Part shown: one piece after another, positions 47,278-55,465 of the stretch
Numbering within the stretch: position 1 is the stretch's first letter
Layout: the number at the start of each line of letters is the position of its first letter
DNA from: an uncultured Bacteroidales bacterium
GTDB lineage: Bacteria; Bacteroidota; Bacteroidia; Bacteroidales; CAIXZF01
DNA length: 64,000 bases
Direction of reading: 5' to 3'
NCBI GenBank assembly: GCA_903923925.1
Contig: CAIXZF010000063.1
Span: 1-64,000 of the forward strand
Notes under the pieces: model-generated
What the model saw: the letters and a program-made list of their open reading frames with translations, nothing else
Database searches by the model: none
Told to the model about the DNA's origin: nothing
Position numbers and translations under genes: made by a program

Positions 47278-47300
47278 TAACTTTGTTTATTGATTAACAA
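47278..47300 (+). promoter_or_regulatory. Promoter -7 box overlapped by a Rex-box-like repeat
   Basis: TAACTTTG (47278-47285) fits TAnnTTTG. Overlapping it, TTGTTTA-TTGA-TTAACAA (47283-47300) matches the Rex consensus TTGTTAANNNNTTAACAA at 13 of 14 fixed positions. It covers the probable transcription start of the isocitrate dehydrogenase-like gene, an ideal repressor position. Confidence 0.45.
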
Positions 47301-47329
47301 AACGTTTTATTAAACCTAATGGCTTAACT

Positions 47330-48520
47330 ATGGCAAAAAGAACTATTGTTGCGATGCCGGGTGATGGAATCGGCAAAGTTGTACTGGAGGAGGCTATCCG
47401 TGTGTTGGATGCAGCCGGATTTGAAGCAGAATATGTACAGGGAGACATCGGTTGGGAATTCTGGTGTAAAGAGGGCAATCCTCTTCCTGAGCGTACAAAA
47501 GAACTTCTGGCAAAACACAAGATTGGCCTTTTTGGTGCAATTACGTCAAAACCCAAAGACAAAGCAGCTGCTGAACTCTCTCCCGAACTAAAAGACCAGG
47601 GATTTAACTACTACAGCCCCATTGTAAGTATGAGGCAACATTTTGATCTTGATATCTGTATGCGACCTATTCTGACGTTTAAAGGAAATCCTTTGAATTT
47701 CATCAGACGAGGTGCTGGCGGAGTAATTGATGAACCAGTTATTGATACTATGATATTCCGTCAGAATACTGAAGGTTTATATGGTGGCGTTGAATGGACG
47801 AATCCCGGAGATCAGGTTTATGATGCCCTGATGACACACCCGAAATTCAGAGAAAACTTCGCATGGTGTCCCCGCCCTGAATTGGCGGTCTCAACGCGTA
47901 TTTTTACTAAAAAATATGTAACACGCATTGTAAAAAGTGCTTTCGAATATGCAAAACTGAGAGGATTTTCTACAGTTTATGTTTGTGAGAAACCTAATGT
48001 TATCCGCGAAACATCAGGCATGATGCTTAAAGTTGCTCAGGAAATGAGTAAAAATGAATATCCTGGAATCAAAGTTTCTGATGTGAACATCGATGCAATG
48101 ATGATGTGGCTTACAAAGAATCCTGAAATTTATAATGTTATTGTTGCCGGCAATATGTTCGGAGACATTGTTTCCGACGGTTTTGCCGGACTAATTGGAG
48201 GCCTTGGATTTGCCTGCAGTGCCAATATCGGACCAGAAGTTGCTGTTTTCGAGCCTACACACGGTTCTGCCCCTAAATATGCAGAGTATGAAACTTCTAT
48301 TGTAAATCCTTGCGCAATGGTACTTTCTGCATGTATGATGCTTGAACATATTGGTGAGAATGAAATTTCATCAAGAATTAAAATAGCAGTAGCAAAAGTT
48401 ATTGAAGAGGGAAAGGTGAAAGCCTATGATATGCTTAAACTTTCAGGATCTCCTGAGGTTATTAAGAATGGCGCCGCTTCTACCAGACAAATGGCTGATG
48501 CTATTATTGCGAAGCTTTAA
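47330..48520 (+). CDS. Isocitrate/isopropylmalate dehydrogenase family enzyme
   Basis: The 396-residue beta-decarboxylating dehydrogenase reads VAMPGDGIGKVVLEEA, ICMRPILTFKGNPLNF (substrate Arg), IFRQNTEGLYGGVEW, KPNVIRETSG, NMFGDIVSDGFAGLIGGLG and HGSAPKYA. With an aconitase-type gene two places downstream, isocitrate is the most likely substrate, but homoisocitrate, isopropylmalate or tartrate-type substrates cannot be excluded by eye. It differs clearly from the long isocitrate dehydrogenase at 11.7 kb. A terminator follows at once, so it may be transcribed separately from the next two genes. Confidence 0.85.
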   Translation: MAKRTIVAMPGDGIGKVVLEEAIRVLDAAGFEAEYVQGDIGWEFWCKEGNPLPERTKELLAKHKIGLFGAITSKPKDKAAAELSPELKDQGFNYYSPIVSMRQHFDLDICMRPILTFKGNPLNFIRRGAGGVIDEPVIDTMIFRQNTEGLYGGVEWTNPGDQVYDALMTHPKFRENFAWCPRPELAVSTRIFTKKYVTRIVKSAFEYAKLRGFSTVYVCEKPNVIRETSGMMLKVAQEMSKNEYPGIKVSDVNIDAMMMWLTKNPEIYNVIVAGNMFGDIVSDGFAGLIGGLGFACSANIGPEVAVFEPTHGSAPKYAEYETSIVNPCAMVLSACMMLEHIGENEISSRIKIAVAKVIEEGKVKAYDMLKLSGSPEVIKNGAASTRQMADAIIAKL

Positions 48521-48540
48521 CAACAAAATTGATAGTTAAA

Positions 48541-48577
48541 AAAATCCCCTTTGTTGTCTGATAAAGGGGATTTTTTT
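48541..48577 (+). terminator. Terminator of the isocitrate dehydrogenase-like gene
   Basis: AAAATCCCCTTT (48541-48552) pairs with AAAGGGGATTTT around a 10-nt loop and is followed by more T. Confidence 0.9.
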
Positions 48578-48642
48578 AAGGATTTTTAACATTTCCCTAT
48601 ATCCTGAATAAAAGATTATTTGAATTTGAAATAAACTGTATT

Positions 48643-49209
48643 ATGAACATTGAAACAAAATTTATTGACCAGGCGAATCAATTATGGCCTGAATTGGAAT
48701 GGATCACAGATGGAGATCTGCGTGAAAAAACTTTAAAAACCTGGGCGCTGGCTCTTGAGAAAAGCGTTCTCTCGCCTGATGATCTGAATACTATTCCATT
48801 TACATTACTTGCCGGACCAGATCTGAAAGTTACTTTTATGGGACATAAAAGGGCTGTTGTGCATATTGCAAGGGATTGCGGTAATCAGATGAATTTGTTC
48901 TTTAAAAATGATTTACCCGTTAATATGGATGTTCTTATTGCAGGTGCTATTCTTGCTGATGTTGGGAAATTACTTGAATATGAATTGAAAGATGGGATAT
49001 CAGTTCAGGCTGCTTATGGAAAATATGTTCGTCATCCATTTTCAGGGGTTTCTTTGGCTGAGATGTGCGGTGTTCCTGCAGAAGTTTGCCACATAATTGC
49101 CACACATGCAGGTGAAGGTAACATGGTTAAGCGTACAACTGAAGCTTATGTTGTTCATCATGCCGATTTCATGACTTTCGAGCCATTCCGTGAACGATTA
49201 AAAATCTAA
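48643..49209 (+). CDS. HD-domain phosphohydrolase-like protein
   Basis: The 188-residue protein has an HD-like metal site: GHKRAVVHIARDCGN, an AGAILADVGKLLEY segment where the classic His-Asp reads Ala-Asp, RHPFSGVSLAE, THAGEG and VHHADF. The missing His of the HD pair (ILADVGK instead of ILHDIGK) may alter metal binding. It sits between the isocitrate dehydrogenase-like gene and the aconitase gene, 41 bases before the latter. Its substrate is unknown. Confidence 0.78.
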   Translation: MNIETKFIDQANQLWPELEWITDGDLREKTLKTWALALEKSVLSPDDLNTIPFTLLAGPDLKVTFMGHKRAVVHIARDCGNQMNLFFKNDLPVNMDVLIAGAILADVGKLLEYELKDGISVQAAYGKYVRHPFSGVSLAEMCGVPAEVCHIIATHAGEGNMVKRTTEAYVVHHADFMTFEPFRERLKI

Positions 49210-49250
49210 CAAGCACAAATTCACATTATTAACCACCTATCAATTTGATT

Positions 49251-51059
49251 ATGAATATTATAGAAAAAATAATTGCAAACCATTCCGGAAAATCTATTGT
49301 TCATCCAGACGAAATCGTTGATGTTGTAATAGATGCCCGTGTAGCCAGAGATTTTGGTGGAGCCAATGTTGTTAAAAATATCATTGATAATGGGCTAAAG
49401 GTGGAAGACCCCGATAAAACCTACTTTACATTCGATTGCAACCCTGGCGGATCTGATCAGAAATACGCTGCAAATCAGCAATATTGTAGACAATTTGCCA
49501 GACAGGCAGGAATAAAAGTTTATGATATTAATACAGGTGTTGGTACACATCTGGCAATGGATCAGGGACTGGTTTGGCCTGGCAGCACTTTCGTGTCAAC
49601 TGATTCGCATGCTAATATTATGGGGGCTATCGGAGCATTCGGGCAAGGAATGGGAGATCAGGATATCGCTGCAGCCTGGGCAAATGGTTCTGTATGGTTT
49701 AAGGTGCCTAAATCAGCAAAAATCACAATCAATGGGAAACGCCCGTCAAATGTAAGCGCTAAAGACATTGCTCTCAATTTGTTAAGTGTTTTTGGGGCAA
49801 ATAAACTTCTTAGTTATTCAGTCGAAATTTATGGTGAAGATGTAGATAAACTCACATTGGATGAGCGTATTACAATTTCTTCGATGGGGACAGAAATGGG
49901 AACTATTATTGTTTTCTTCACCCCTTCTGCTGAAATTATTTCATTTTGCGAAAAAACAACTGGAAGAATATTAGAACCAATTTTTGCTGATGATGATGCT
50001 CATTATGAAGAAATACATGAGCTTGATTTTTCAACATTTGTTCCAATGGTGGCTAAACCAGGCCATCCACACGACAATACTTCTGTTGAGAGTGTTAAGA
50101 AAACAAAGATTGATTCCGCAATTATAGGGAGCTGCACAAATGGTCGAATGGAAGACATGCGTATTGCGGCATCCATCTTCAAAGGACGAAAAGTAGCCCC
50201 TGGTGTTGTAATGAAAATTGTGCCTGCAACTGATGAAATCTGGAACCAATGCCTGGAAGAAGGCCTTGTAAGCATTTTTAAAGAAGCCGGAGCAATGGTT
50301 TCAAATGCTGGTTGCTCAGGCTGTGCCGCTGGACAGGTAGGACAAAATGGACCTGGCGAAGTTACAATTTCAACTGGAAACAGAAACTTTGAAGGTAAAC
50401 AGGGAAAAGGATTTGTTTATCTGGCATCTCCCGCTGTTGTAGCTGCATCTGCCGTAGCTGGATATATCACAACTCCTGATGATATCCCTGCTATTGCAGC
50501 TGTATTCGAAAGAAAAGAAACAATAAAAGCGAGCATTAAAGAATCAACAGTTTATCAGGAAAAACCCTTAGTCGTTGAAGGTCGCGCCTGGTTAATTTCA
50601 AAGGATGATATTGATACTGATATGATTTACCATAACAGGTATCTTACAATTACCGATATCAAAGAAATGGGACAATACACTTTTGATAACCTTAAAGGCT
50701 GGGAAGATTTTGCTAATAAAGCTCAATCAGGAGATATCGTTGTTACAGCCAAAAATTTTGGTGCCGGCAGCTCTCGTCAGCAGGCTGTTGATTGTTTTGC
50801 TTCTTTAGGTATACAATGTATTGTAGCTGAATCATTTGGTGCAATTTATGAACGGAATGCAATAAACGCAGCTATGCCTATCCTGACGTATCAGCCAGGA
50901 ACTTTGGAAAGTATTGATTTAGCAGATGGGGATAATATCACAATTGATATGGTTGGCGGTACTATTACAAACCAAAGAAATGCACTAACCGCGACTATTA
51001 ATAAATTCAATGATGTACAGATTTCTATTTTCAAAAAAGGTGGATTACTAGGCAAATAG
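49251..51059 (+). CDS. Aconitase-family hydratase (single-chain LeuC-LeuD-like)
   Basis: The ATG at 49251 gives 602 residues; a TTG at 49245 is unlikely. The large domain has GTHLAMDQGLVWPGS, VSTDSHANIMGAIGAFGQGMGD, the 4Fe-4S cysteine IGSCTNGRMEDM and the SNAGCSGCAAGQ pair. The swivel domain (from about 445) has LISKDDIDTDMIYHNRYL and KNFGAGSSRQQAVDCF. The length is nearer to homoaconitase/isopropylmalate isomerase fusions than to 750-900-residue aconitases. Next to an isocitrate dehydrogenase-like gene it probably converts citrate to isocitrate for 2-oxoglutarate and glutamate synthesis. Confidence 0.88.
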   Translation: MNIIEKIIANHSGKSIVHPDEIVDVVIDARVARDFGGANVVKNIIDNGLKVEDPDKTYFTFDCNPGGSDQKYAANQQYCRQFARQAGIKVYDINTGVGTHLAMDQGLVWPGSTFVSTDSHANIMGAIGAFGQGMGDQDIAAAWANGSVWFKVPKSAKITINGKRPSNVSAKDIALNLLSVFGANKLLSYSVEIYGEDVDKLTLDERITISSMGTEMGTIIVFFTPSAEIISFCEKTTGRILEPIFADDDAHYEEIHELDFSTFVPMVAKPGHPHDNTSVESVKKTKIDSAIIGSCTNGRMEDMRIAASIFKGRKVAPGVVMKIVPATDEIWNQCLEEGLVSIFKEAGAMVSNAGCSGCAAGQVGQNGPGEVTISTGNRNFEGKQGKGFVYLASPAVVAASAVAGYITTPDDIPAIAAVFERKETIKASIKESTVYQEKPLVVEGRAWLISKDDIDTDMIYHNRYLTITDIKEMGQYTFDNLKGWEDFANKAQSGDIVVTAKNFGAGSSRQQAVDCFASLGIQCIVAESFGAIYERNAINAAMPILTYQPGTLESIDLADGDNITIDMVGGTITNQRNALTATINKFNDVQISIFKKGGLLGK

Positions 51060-51090
51060 GTTGTTCTGTTGAATGTATTATTTTTTTTAT

Positions 51091-51124
51091 AAAAGACTGA
51101 CCCTCAATGGTCAGTCTTTTTTTT
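51091..51124 (+). terminator. Terminator of the aconitase gene
   Basis: AAAAGACTGACC (51091-51102) and GGTCAGTCTTTT (51109-51120) form a 12-bp stem with a 6-nt loop, followed by more T. Confidence 0.93.
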
Positions 51125-51207
51125 AACAATTTTTAATAGTAATTCGTTGCACTAGGTGGATTATTAATTCTAATTTAGAACTCTTCTTAATTACTTAAAT
51201 TTAGTTT

Positions 51208-53139
51208 ATGAAAAAGCTTCAGATTATTTTAATTATGGCTGGAATGGCCATATTCTCAAATTTTGCTTACTCACAAAATTCAAAACCCAGAGATTGTGGT
51301 ACTCAGGAACATCTGGCCTGGATGATACAACAGGATCCGAACCTGGAAACAAAAATGAAAGCTGAGGAGGCTAAAATTCAGGCCTATATCACCACTCACG
51401 AACAAGAGTTAACTTCTGCTAAAACTGTTGTTACCATCCCTGTTGTTATTCACATTGTTTACAGTACAACAGCCCAGAACCTTGCTGACTCTAGAGTTAC
51501 AGAGCAATTGAATGTATTGAATACTGATTATGCAGGTTTAAATATTCATTCAATGTTTGGTTTCTCCCCCAGCCTGAAAGCTAATTGTGAAATTCAGTTC
51601 TGTCTGGCACAAAGGAAAGCGGATGGAACAGCCACAACTGGAATTGAAAGAAGGCAGACCACTGTTTCATCATTTTCTACAAACGATGCTGTAAAACATT
51701 ATTCATCAGGTGGTTTAGATGCCTGGGATCCAACGAAATATCTCAATATCTGGGTTTGTAACCTCAGTGGAGGTGTACTTGGATATGCGCAATTTCCTAC
51801 ATCTGGTATTAACAGTACCTATGGAGTTGTTATTATGTACAATGCATTTGGTGTAACCGGTGCTGCTGCACCTTTTAACCTGGGTGGAACTGCAAGTCAT
51901 GAAGTAGGTCATTGTTTAAACTTATATCATATCTGGGGTGATGATGGCACAGCCTGCACTGGTACAGACAATTGTGGAGATACTCCAAATCAGGCAGGTT
52001 ATAACAGTGGTATGCCTGCATATCCTCATGTTACCTGCAGCAACTCTCCTACTGGTGATATGTTCATGAATTTCATGGATTATACTGATGATGCCGGTTA
52101 TTCTAATTTCACTCCTGGTCAGAAAGTAAGAATGCAGGCTCTTGTAGTTTCAGGTGGTGCACTTTACAGCCTCATCAATTCAAATGGCTGTCAGCCTCCG
52201 GCAACAGGCGGTTGTAATCCCGCTTCAGGGCTTAATGCAACTGCTATTGCAACTACCACAGCTACATTGAATTGGGTTGCAGTTACAGCTGCTCTGAGTT
52301 ACAATCTTCAATATAGAATTGTTGGTGCAACAAGCTGGACTTCTGCCGGAAATCTAACAACAACAAGCAAAAATCTTACAGGTTTAGTTGCTGCCAGTAA
52401 CTATGAATTCCAGGTGCAAACTGTTTGCAGCAGTGGCACTGCAAGTTTCTCAGGTTCAGGAACTTTCTCAACAACTTCTGCAGGCTGTATTGATGTATAT
52501 GAATCAAATGAAAGTCTTACTGCTGCTAAACTTATTGCTGTAAATTCTAACATTATTGCTAAGATTGGTACTGCTACTGATGTTGATTGGTTCCAGTTTG
52601 CAAATACTACTTCTCAGAAAAAGATTAAAATTACACTCACTAATCTCCCTGCCGACTATGATGTTATTTTATATAAATCAAACGGAAACCAGGTTGGTAT
52701 TTCACAAGCAGCCGGAACAACAAATGAATCAATTGTTTACAATTCAGGTGCAGTTGGCACATATTATGTAAAGATATTTGGTTATAATGGCGTATTTAAT
52801 TCAGCAAGTTGTTATACTTTAAATGCTGCAATTGGTGCAACAAATTTCAGAGGAACAGATGATAATTTCGAAGAAGCATCAACTACAATGGATTTGAGCG
52901 TGTATCCTAATCCTGCAACAAACCAGTTAAATCTTGATTTCAACACTTCACTTTCTGAAAAAACTATGATCCGGATGATGGATGTTACAGGTCGTGTTGT
53001 TAGAACTGACACTTACGATTCCACAAAGGGAATGAACCAATATTCCATCGACCTTTCAGGTTTGGGCAATGGAATCTACTTTGTTGAGTTAACCAGCGGA
53101 AGCCAACGATATTCAAGAAAAGTTACGATTAGTAAATAA
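51208..53139 (+). CDS. Pappalysin-like M43 zinc metalloprotease, T9SS-exported
   Basis: The 643-residue protein has a signal peptide (KKLQIILIMAGMAIFSNFAYS), a cytophagalysin/pappalysin-type catalytic domain with HEVGHCLNLYH (residues 231-241), MNFMDYTDD (Met-turn), a fibronectin type III domain (about 338-425), a pre-peptidase C-terminal domain (about 435-545, SNIIAKIGTATDVDWF) and a T9SS type A sorting domain (about 565-643, SVYPNPATNQLNL then GIYFVELTSG). It is probably surface-exposed or released and degrades extracellular protein. It is a single gene between two strong terminators. Confidence 0.92.
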   Translation: MKKLQIILIMAGMAIFSNFAYSQNSKPRDCGTQEHLAWMIQQDPNLETKMKAEEAKIQAYITTHEQELTSAKTVVTIPVVIHIVYSTTAQNLADSRVTEQLNVLNTDYAGLNIHSMFGFSPSLKANCEIQFCLAQRKADGTATTGIERRQTTVSSFSTNDAVKHYSSGGLDAWDPTKYLNIWVCNLSGGVLGYAQFPTSGINSTYGVVIMYNAFGVTGAAAPFNLGGTASHEVGHCLNLYHIWGDDGTACTGTDNCGDTPNQAGYNSGMPAYPHVTCSNSPTGDMFMNFMDYTDDAGYSNFTPGQKVRMQALVVSGGALYSLINSNGCQPPATGGCNPASGLNATAIATTTATLNWVAVTAALSYNLQYRIVGATSWTSAGNLTTTSKNLTGLVAASNYEFQVQTVCSSGTASFSGSGTFSTTSAGCIDVYESNESLTAAKLIAVNSNIIAKIGTATDVDWFQFANTTSQKKIKITLTNLPADYDVILYKSNGNQVGISQAAGTTNESIVYNSGAVGTYYVKIFGYNGVFNSASCYTLNAAIGATNFRGTDDNFEEASTTMDLSVYPNPATNQLNLDFNTSLSEKTMIRMMDVTGRVVRTDTYDSTKGMNQYSIDLSGLGNGIYFVELTSGSQRYSRKVTISK

Positions 53140-53157
53140 TCATTTTTTTGGTATTTT

Positions 53158-53198
53158 AACAAAGAGGCTGAATCAAAAGTTGATTCAGCCTCTTTGTT
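53158..53198. terminator. Strong hairpin terminator after the M43 protease, symmetrical
   Basis: AACAAAGAGGCTGAATCA (53158-53175) and TGATTCAGCCTCTTTGTT (53181-53198) form a perfect 18-bp stem with a 5-nt loop. T-rich bases on the right and A-rich bases on the left let it serve both the M43 gene and the convergent ATPase gene. Confidence 0.92.
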
Positions 53199-53297
53199 AT
53201 TTATAGAATAAATCCAGACTTCCTGACCCTGCAACAAATTAAAATGTTTATTCCAGAATCTTTAATTACAGTACTCCCTTAAATTTTACTCCCTTTT

Positions 53298-54551
53298 TCA
53301 GAATAACCACTTCCAGGCAGGAACAATCTGAATAGTCAGTTCGTTGATGTTAAGGTTCTCTTCTTCATCGTCGGTAATGATGATTCCCGTCTGCAATTGG
53401 TATTGTTTCATCGCCTCAAGAAGTCCATTGATCTCCCTACTTCTTGTTTCCGGCTGCTCCATCGATTTGCAAACCTGAATGGCATTGACTATTTTCCCGT
53501 TTTCGCGAATAACAAAATCACATTCATGTTTACCTTTATGGTAGTAAATTTCACTCCCGTTTCTTTTTAATTGAAGAAAGATCACATTTTCCAATTGTCG
53601 TCCGTAATTTTCACTGAATTGAAAAGATATAGAATTTGCCAGGCCTGTATCGATACAATAGATTTTTTTGGGATTAGCAAGTTGCTTTTTTAACGAATAG
53701 TCGAATTTATTGATCGAAAAGATCAGGTAGCAATCTTCAAAGTAGGCGATGTATTCTTTGACAGTAATTGCGTTTGATAATCCGAATATTTTTTTTAATC
53801 CATTATAGCTTGCCTCTTTTGAAACATTGCTGATCAGATAATGAATCATCTCCACTATAGTCCTAACATTCCGGATGTTGTATCTTGCAATCACATCTTT
53901 GTAGAGGATGCTTTCATATAAATTCTTCAGATATCCAGGATGATCTGTTTGCAAGTATTCAGGAAATCCGCCATTCAAAATATAATTTCTGAAAGTTTTT
54001 TTCAACTGGTTTGATTTTTCAGGAGAATAGATATCATTTCTCTGAACCTCGATTCCTTTGAACCGGAGATACTCTCTGAATGAAAACGGGAATAATTCAG
54101 ACTGAATTGTCCTGCCGGTTAATCGTGTTCCCAGTTCCTTGCTAAGCATGGTGGCATTGGAACCAGTTACATAAATTTTACATCCCTCGTTATACAATCG
54201 CCGGACAAATCTTTCCCATCCTTCAATATTCTGAATCTCATCAAAATAGTATGTCTTCTGAGATTCAAACAGTTCATGGAAAGCATCATTCAATTTCTCA
54301 AAATCATCTATTGTAAATCCTGTTAAACGGTTATCATCAAAGTTTATGCTGTAATCTTGTTCAGGATTATTCTCCCTGATATGCTGAACCATTGTCGATT
54401 TTCCACTTCTTCTTACTCCTGAAACAATTTGAATGAAGGGATCTGCATAGTTGACAACTGTAGAAATTGAATAATCTCTTTGTATGAAACGTAATTTCCT
54501 GATCACCTCATTCTGAGCGATAATCACCTTTTTAATATCCTCTTTGTTCAT
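53298..54551 (-). CDS. AAA ATPase with DUF4143 domain (second copy)
   Basis: The 417-residue protein has Walker A VSGVRRSGKSTMV, Walker B TYYFDEIQNI, sensor KIYVTGSNATMLSKELGTRLTGR, FPFSFREYLRFKG, and a DUF4143 nuclease-like domain (ENVIFLQLKRNG, HECDFVIRENGKIVNAIQV). The arginine-rich GVRRSGKS loop separates it from the copy at 14 kb (GARQVGKS), so they are distant paralogues. The role is unknown; such genes are typically accessory. Confidence 0.88.
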   Translation of the reverse strand: MNKEDIKKVIIAQNEVIRKLRFIQRDYSISTVVNYADPFIQIVSGVRRSGKSTMVQHIRENNPEQDYSINFDDNRLTGFTIDDFEKLNDAFHELFESQKTYYFDEIQNIEGWERFVRRLYNEGCKIYVTGSNATMLSKELGTRLTGRTIQSELFPFSFREYLRFKGIEVQRNDIYSPEKSNQLKKTFRNYILNGGFPEYLQTDHPGYLKNLYESILYKDVIARYNIRNVRTIVEMIHYLISNVSKEASYNGLKKIFGLSNAITVKEYIAYFEDCYLIFSINKFDYSLKKQLANPKKIYCIDTGLANSISFQFSENYGRQLENVIFLQLKRNGSEIYYHKGKHECDFVIRENGKIVNAIQVCKSMEQPETRSREINGLLEAMKQYQLQTGIIITDDEEENLNINELTIQIVPAWKWLF

Positions 54552-54930
54552 CTTATACTAATTTACAATTAGCAAATTTAATCAATATTACTATTTACTG
54601 CTTAGTAATCCTAAAAACTATTTAGCACTTTAATCATTCCTGAGGACATCTGGAAAAACATTGCTCAAACTGACAAGCAACAAATTAAAATGTCGTTATT
54701 TTTAAGTCAAAGAGAAATCTGTTTAAGCAATTGTGCCAAACTAAAGCTTAGTGAAACTATTTACCAAATAATTGTTAAATTAAGCTTTAGCTTGGTTTCC
54801 ATGCTTCATTCAGACCGCCGCCAAGTGGTTTGAAACCGGGAATCTTTCATCCATCGCTACATAGAGAGGGGCTGCAGAGTAGCTACTTTAAAACTGAATT
54901 CGAATTCCAGAATTAAACTCCACAATTTTA
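54552..54930. other. Gene-free region with a 16-bp imperfect inverted repeat
   Basis: CCAAACTAAAGCTTAG (54736-54751) and TTAAGCTTTAGCTTGG (54780-54795) are inverted copies with 2 mismatches. The bases from about 54800 to 54880 are GC-richer than the rest and resemble the debris of some element, but no frame, tRNA or known motif emerges. I see no gene here. Confidence 0.35.
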
Positions 54931-55110
54931 CTATATATAATGATCGTAATTCCCCTCTATTTTCCTCTTTTTGCAATTTTCAATCACTGCAAGCTTCTCT
55001 TCATCACTATAGACTAACCATTTAAGTATCTCTTCCCGGGTTCTTTTACACCCGATGCAGACCATATTTTCATCCAAAACACAAATATCCTCACATGGAC
55101 TTTCTATCAT
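54931..55110 (-). CDS. DUF1289 family small Cys-rich protein
   Basis: The ATG at 55110 gives 59 residues: MIESPCEDICVLDENMVCIG, then CKRTREEILKW and a charged tail. The four-cysteine pattern (SPC-x3-C-x7-C-x2-C-x-RT-x2-EI-x2-W) is the DUF1289 hallmark and probably binds a metal or Fe-S cluster. The longer frame to 55233 adds unrelated N-terminal residues. The gene is isolated; function is unknown. Confidence 0.85.
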   Translation of the reverse strand: MIESPCEDICVLDENMVCIGCKRTREEILKWLVYSDEEKLAVIENCKKRKIEGNYDHYI

Positions 55111-55317
55111 ATTTTTTTTATTATACAAATTTAACAGTTTAACACCTCCTAAACACGCTTTGATACATGATTTTTTTAAGGGTTGCCAAGGTTCCTTACA
55201 CTTTATCTTAACAATTAAAAAAATAATCCTCAATAATAATATGTTGAAGATTAATCAACTGACTCTAAATACTCCTGCTAAAAGAGCATTCTATTTTAAG
55301 ACATGATTCGGTTATTA

Positions 55318-55352
55318 TTTGCGCCCTTTGCGCCTTCTTTCCGTTCATTGCG
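55318..55352. repeat. Degenerate TTTGCG-type short tandem repeat
   Basis: TTTGCGCCC, TTTGCGCCTTC, TTTCCGTTC and ATTGCGTTT follow one another: four degenerate units of 9-11 bases in the gene-free stretch 55111-55465. Otherwise that stretch contains only the rpsA terminator. Similar intergenic TTTGCG runs occur in several bacterial genomes; no function is evident. Confidence 0.4.
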
Positions 55353-55380
55353 TTTAGAAAAGAGTGATTTGTTATTGCCA

Positions 55381-55417
55381 CAAAAAAGAGAGGTTGACTT
55401 AAAAAGCCAACCTCTCT
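55381..55417 (-). terminator. Terminator of rpsA
   Basis: AGAGAGGTTG (55387-55396) pairs with CAACCTCTCT (55408-55417). Read leftwards the stem is followed by TTTTTTG. It lies 49 bases past the rpsA stop. Confidence 0.9.
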
Positions 55418-55465
55418 CAATTTATCAGGATTAACCTGAATTATGAACTATTCTTAAGAAGCAGT

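Noticed and set aside
55111-55233. N-terminal extension of the DUF1289 protein
   Set aside because: The extra 41 residues show no family similarity, and the ATG at 55110 precedes the conserved SPC motif.
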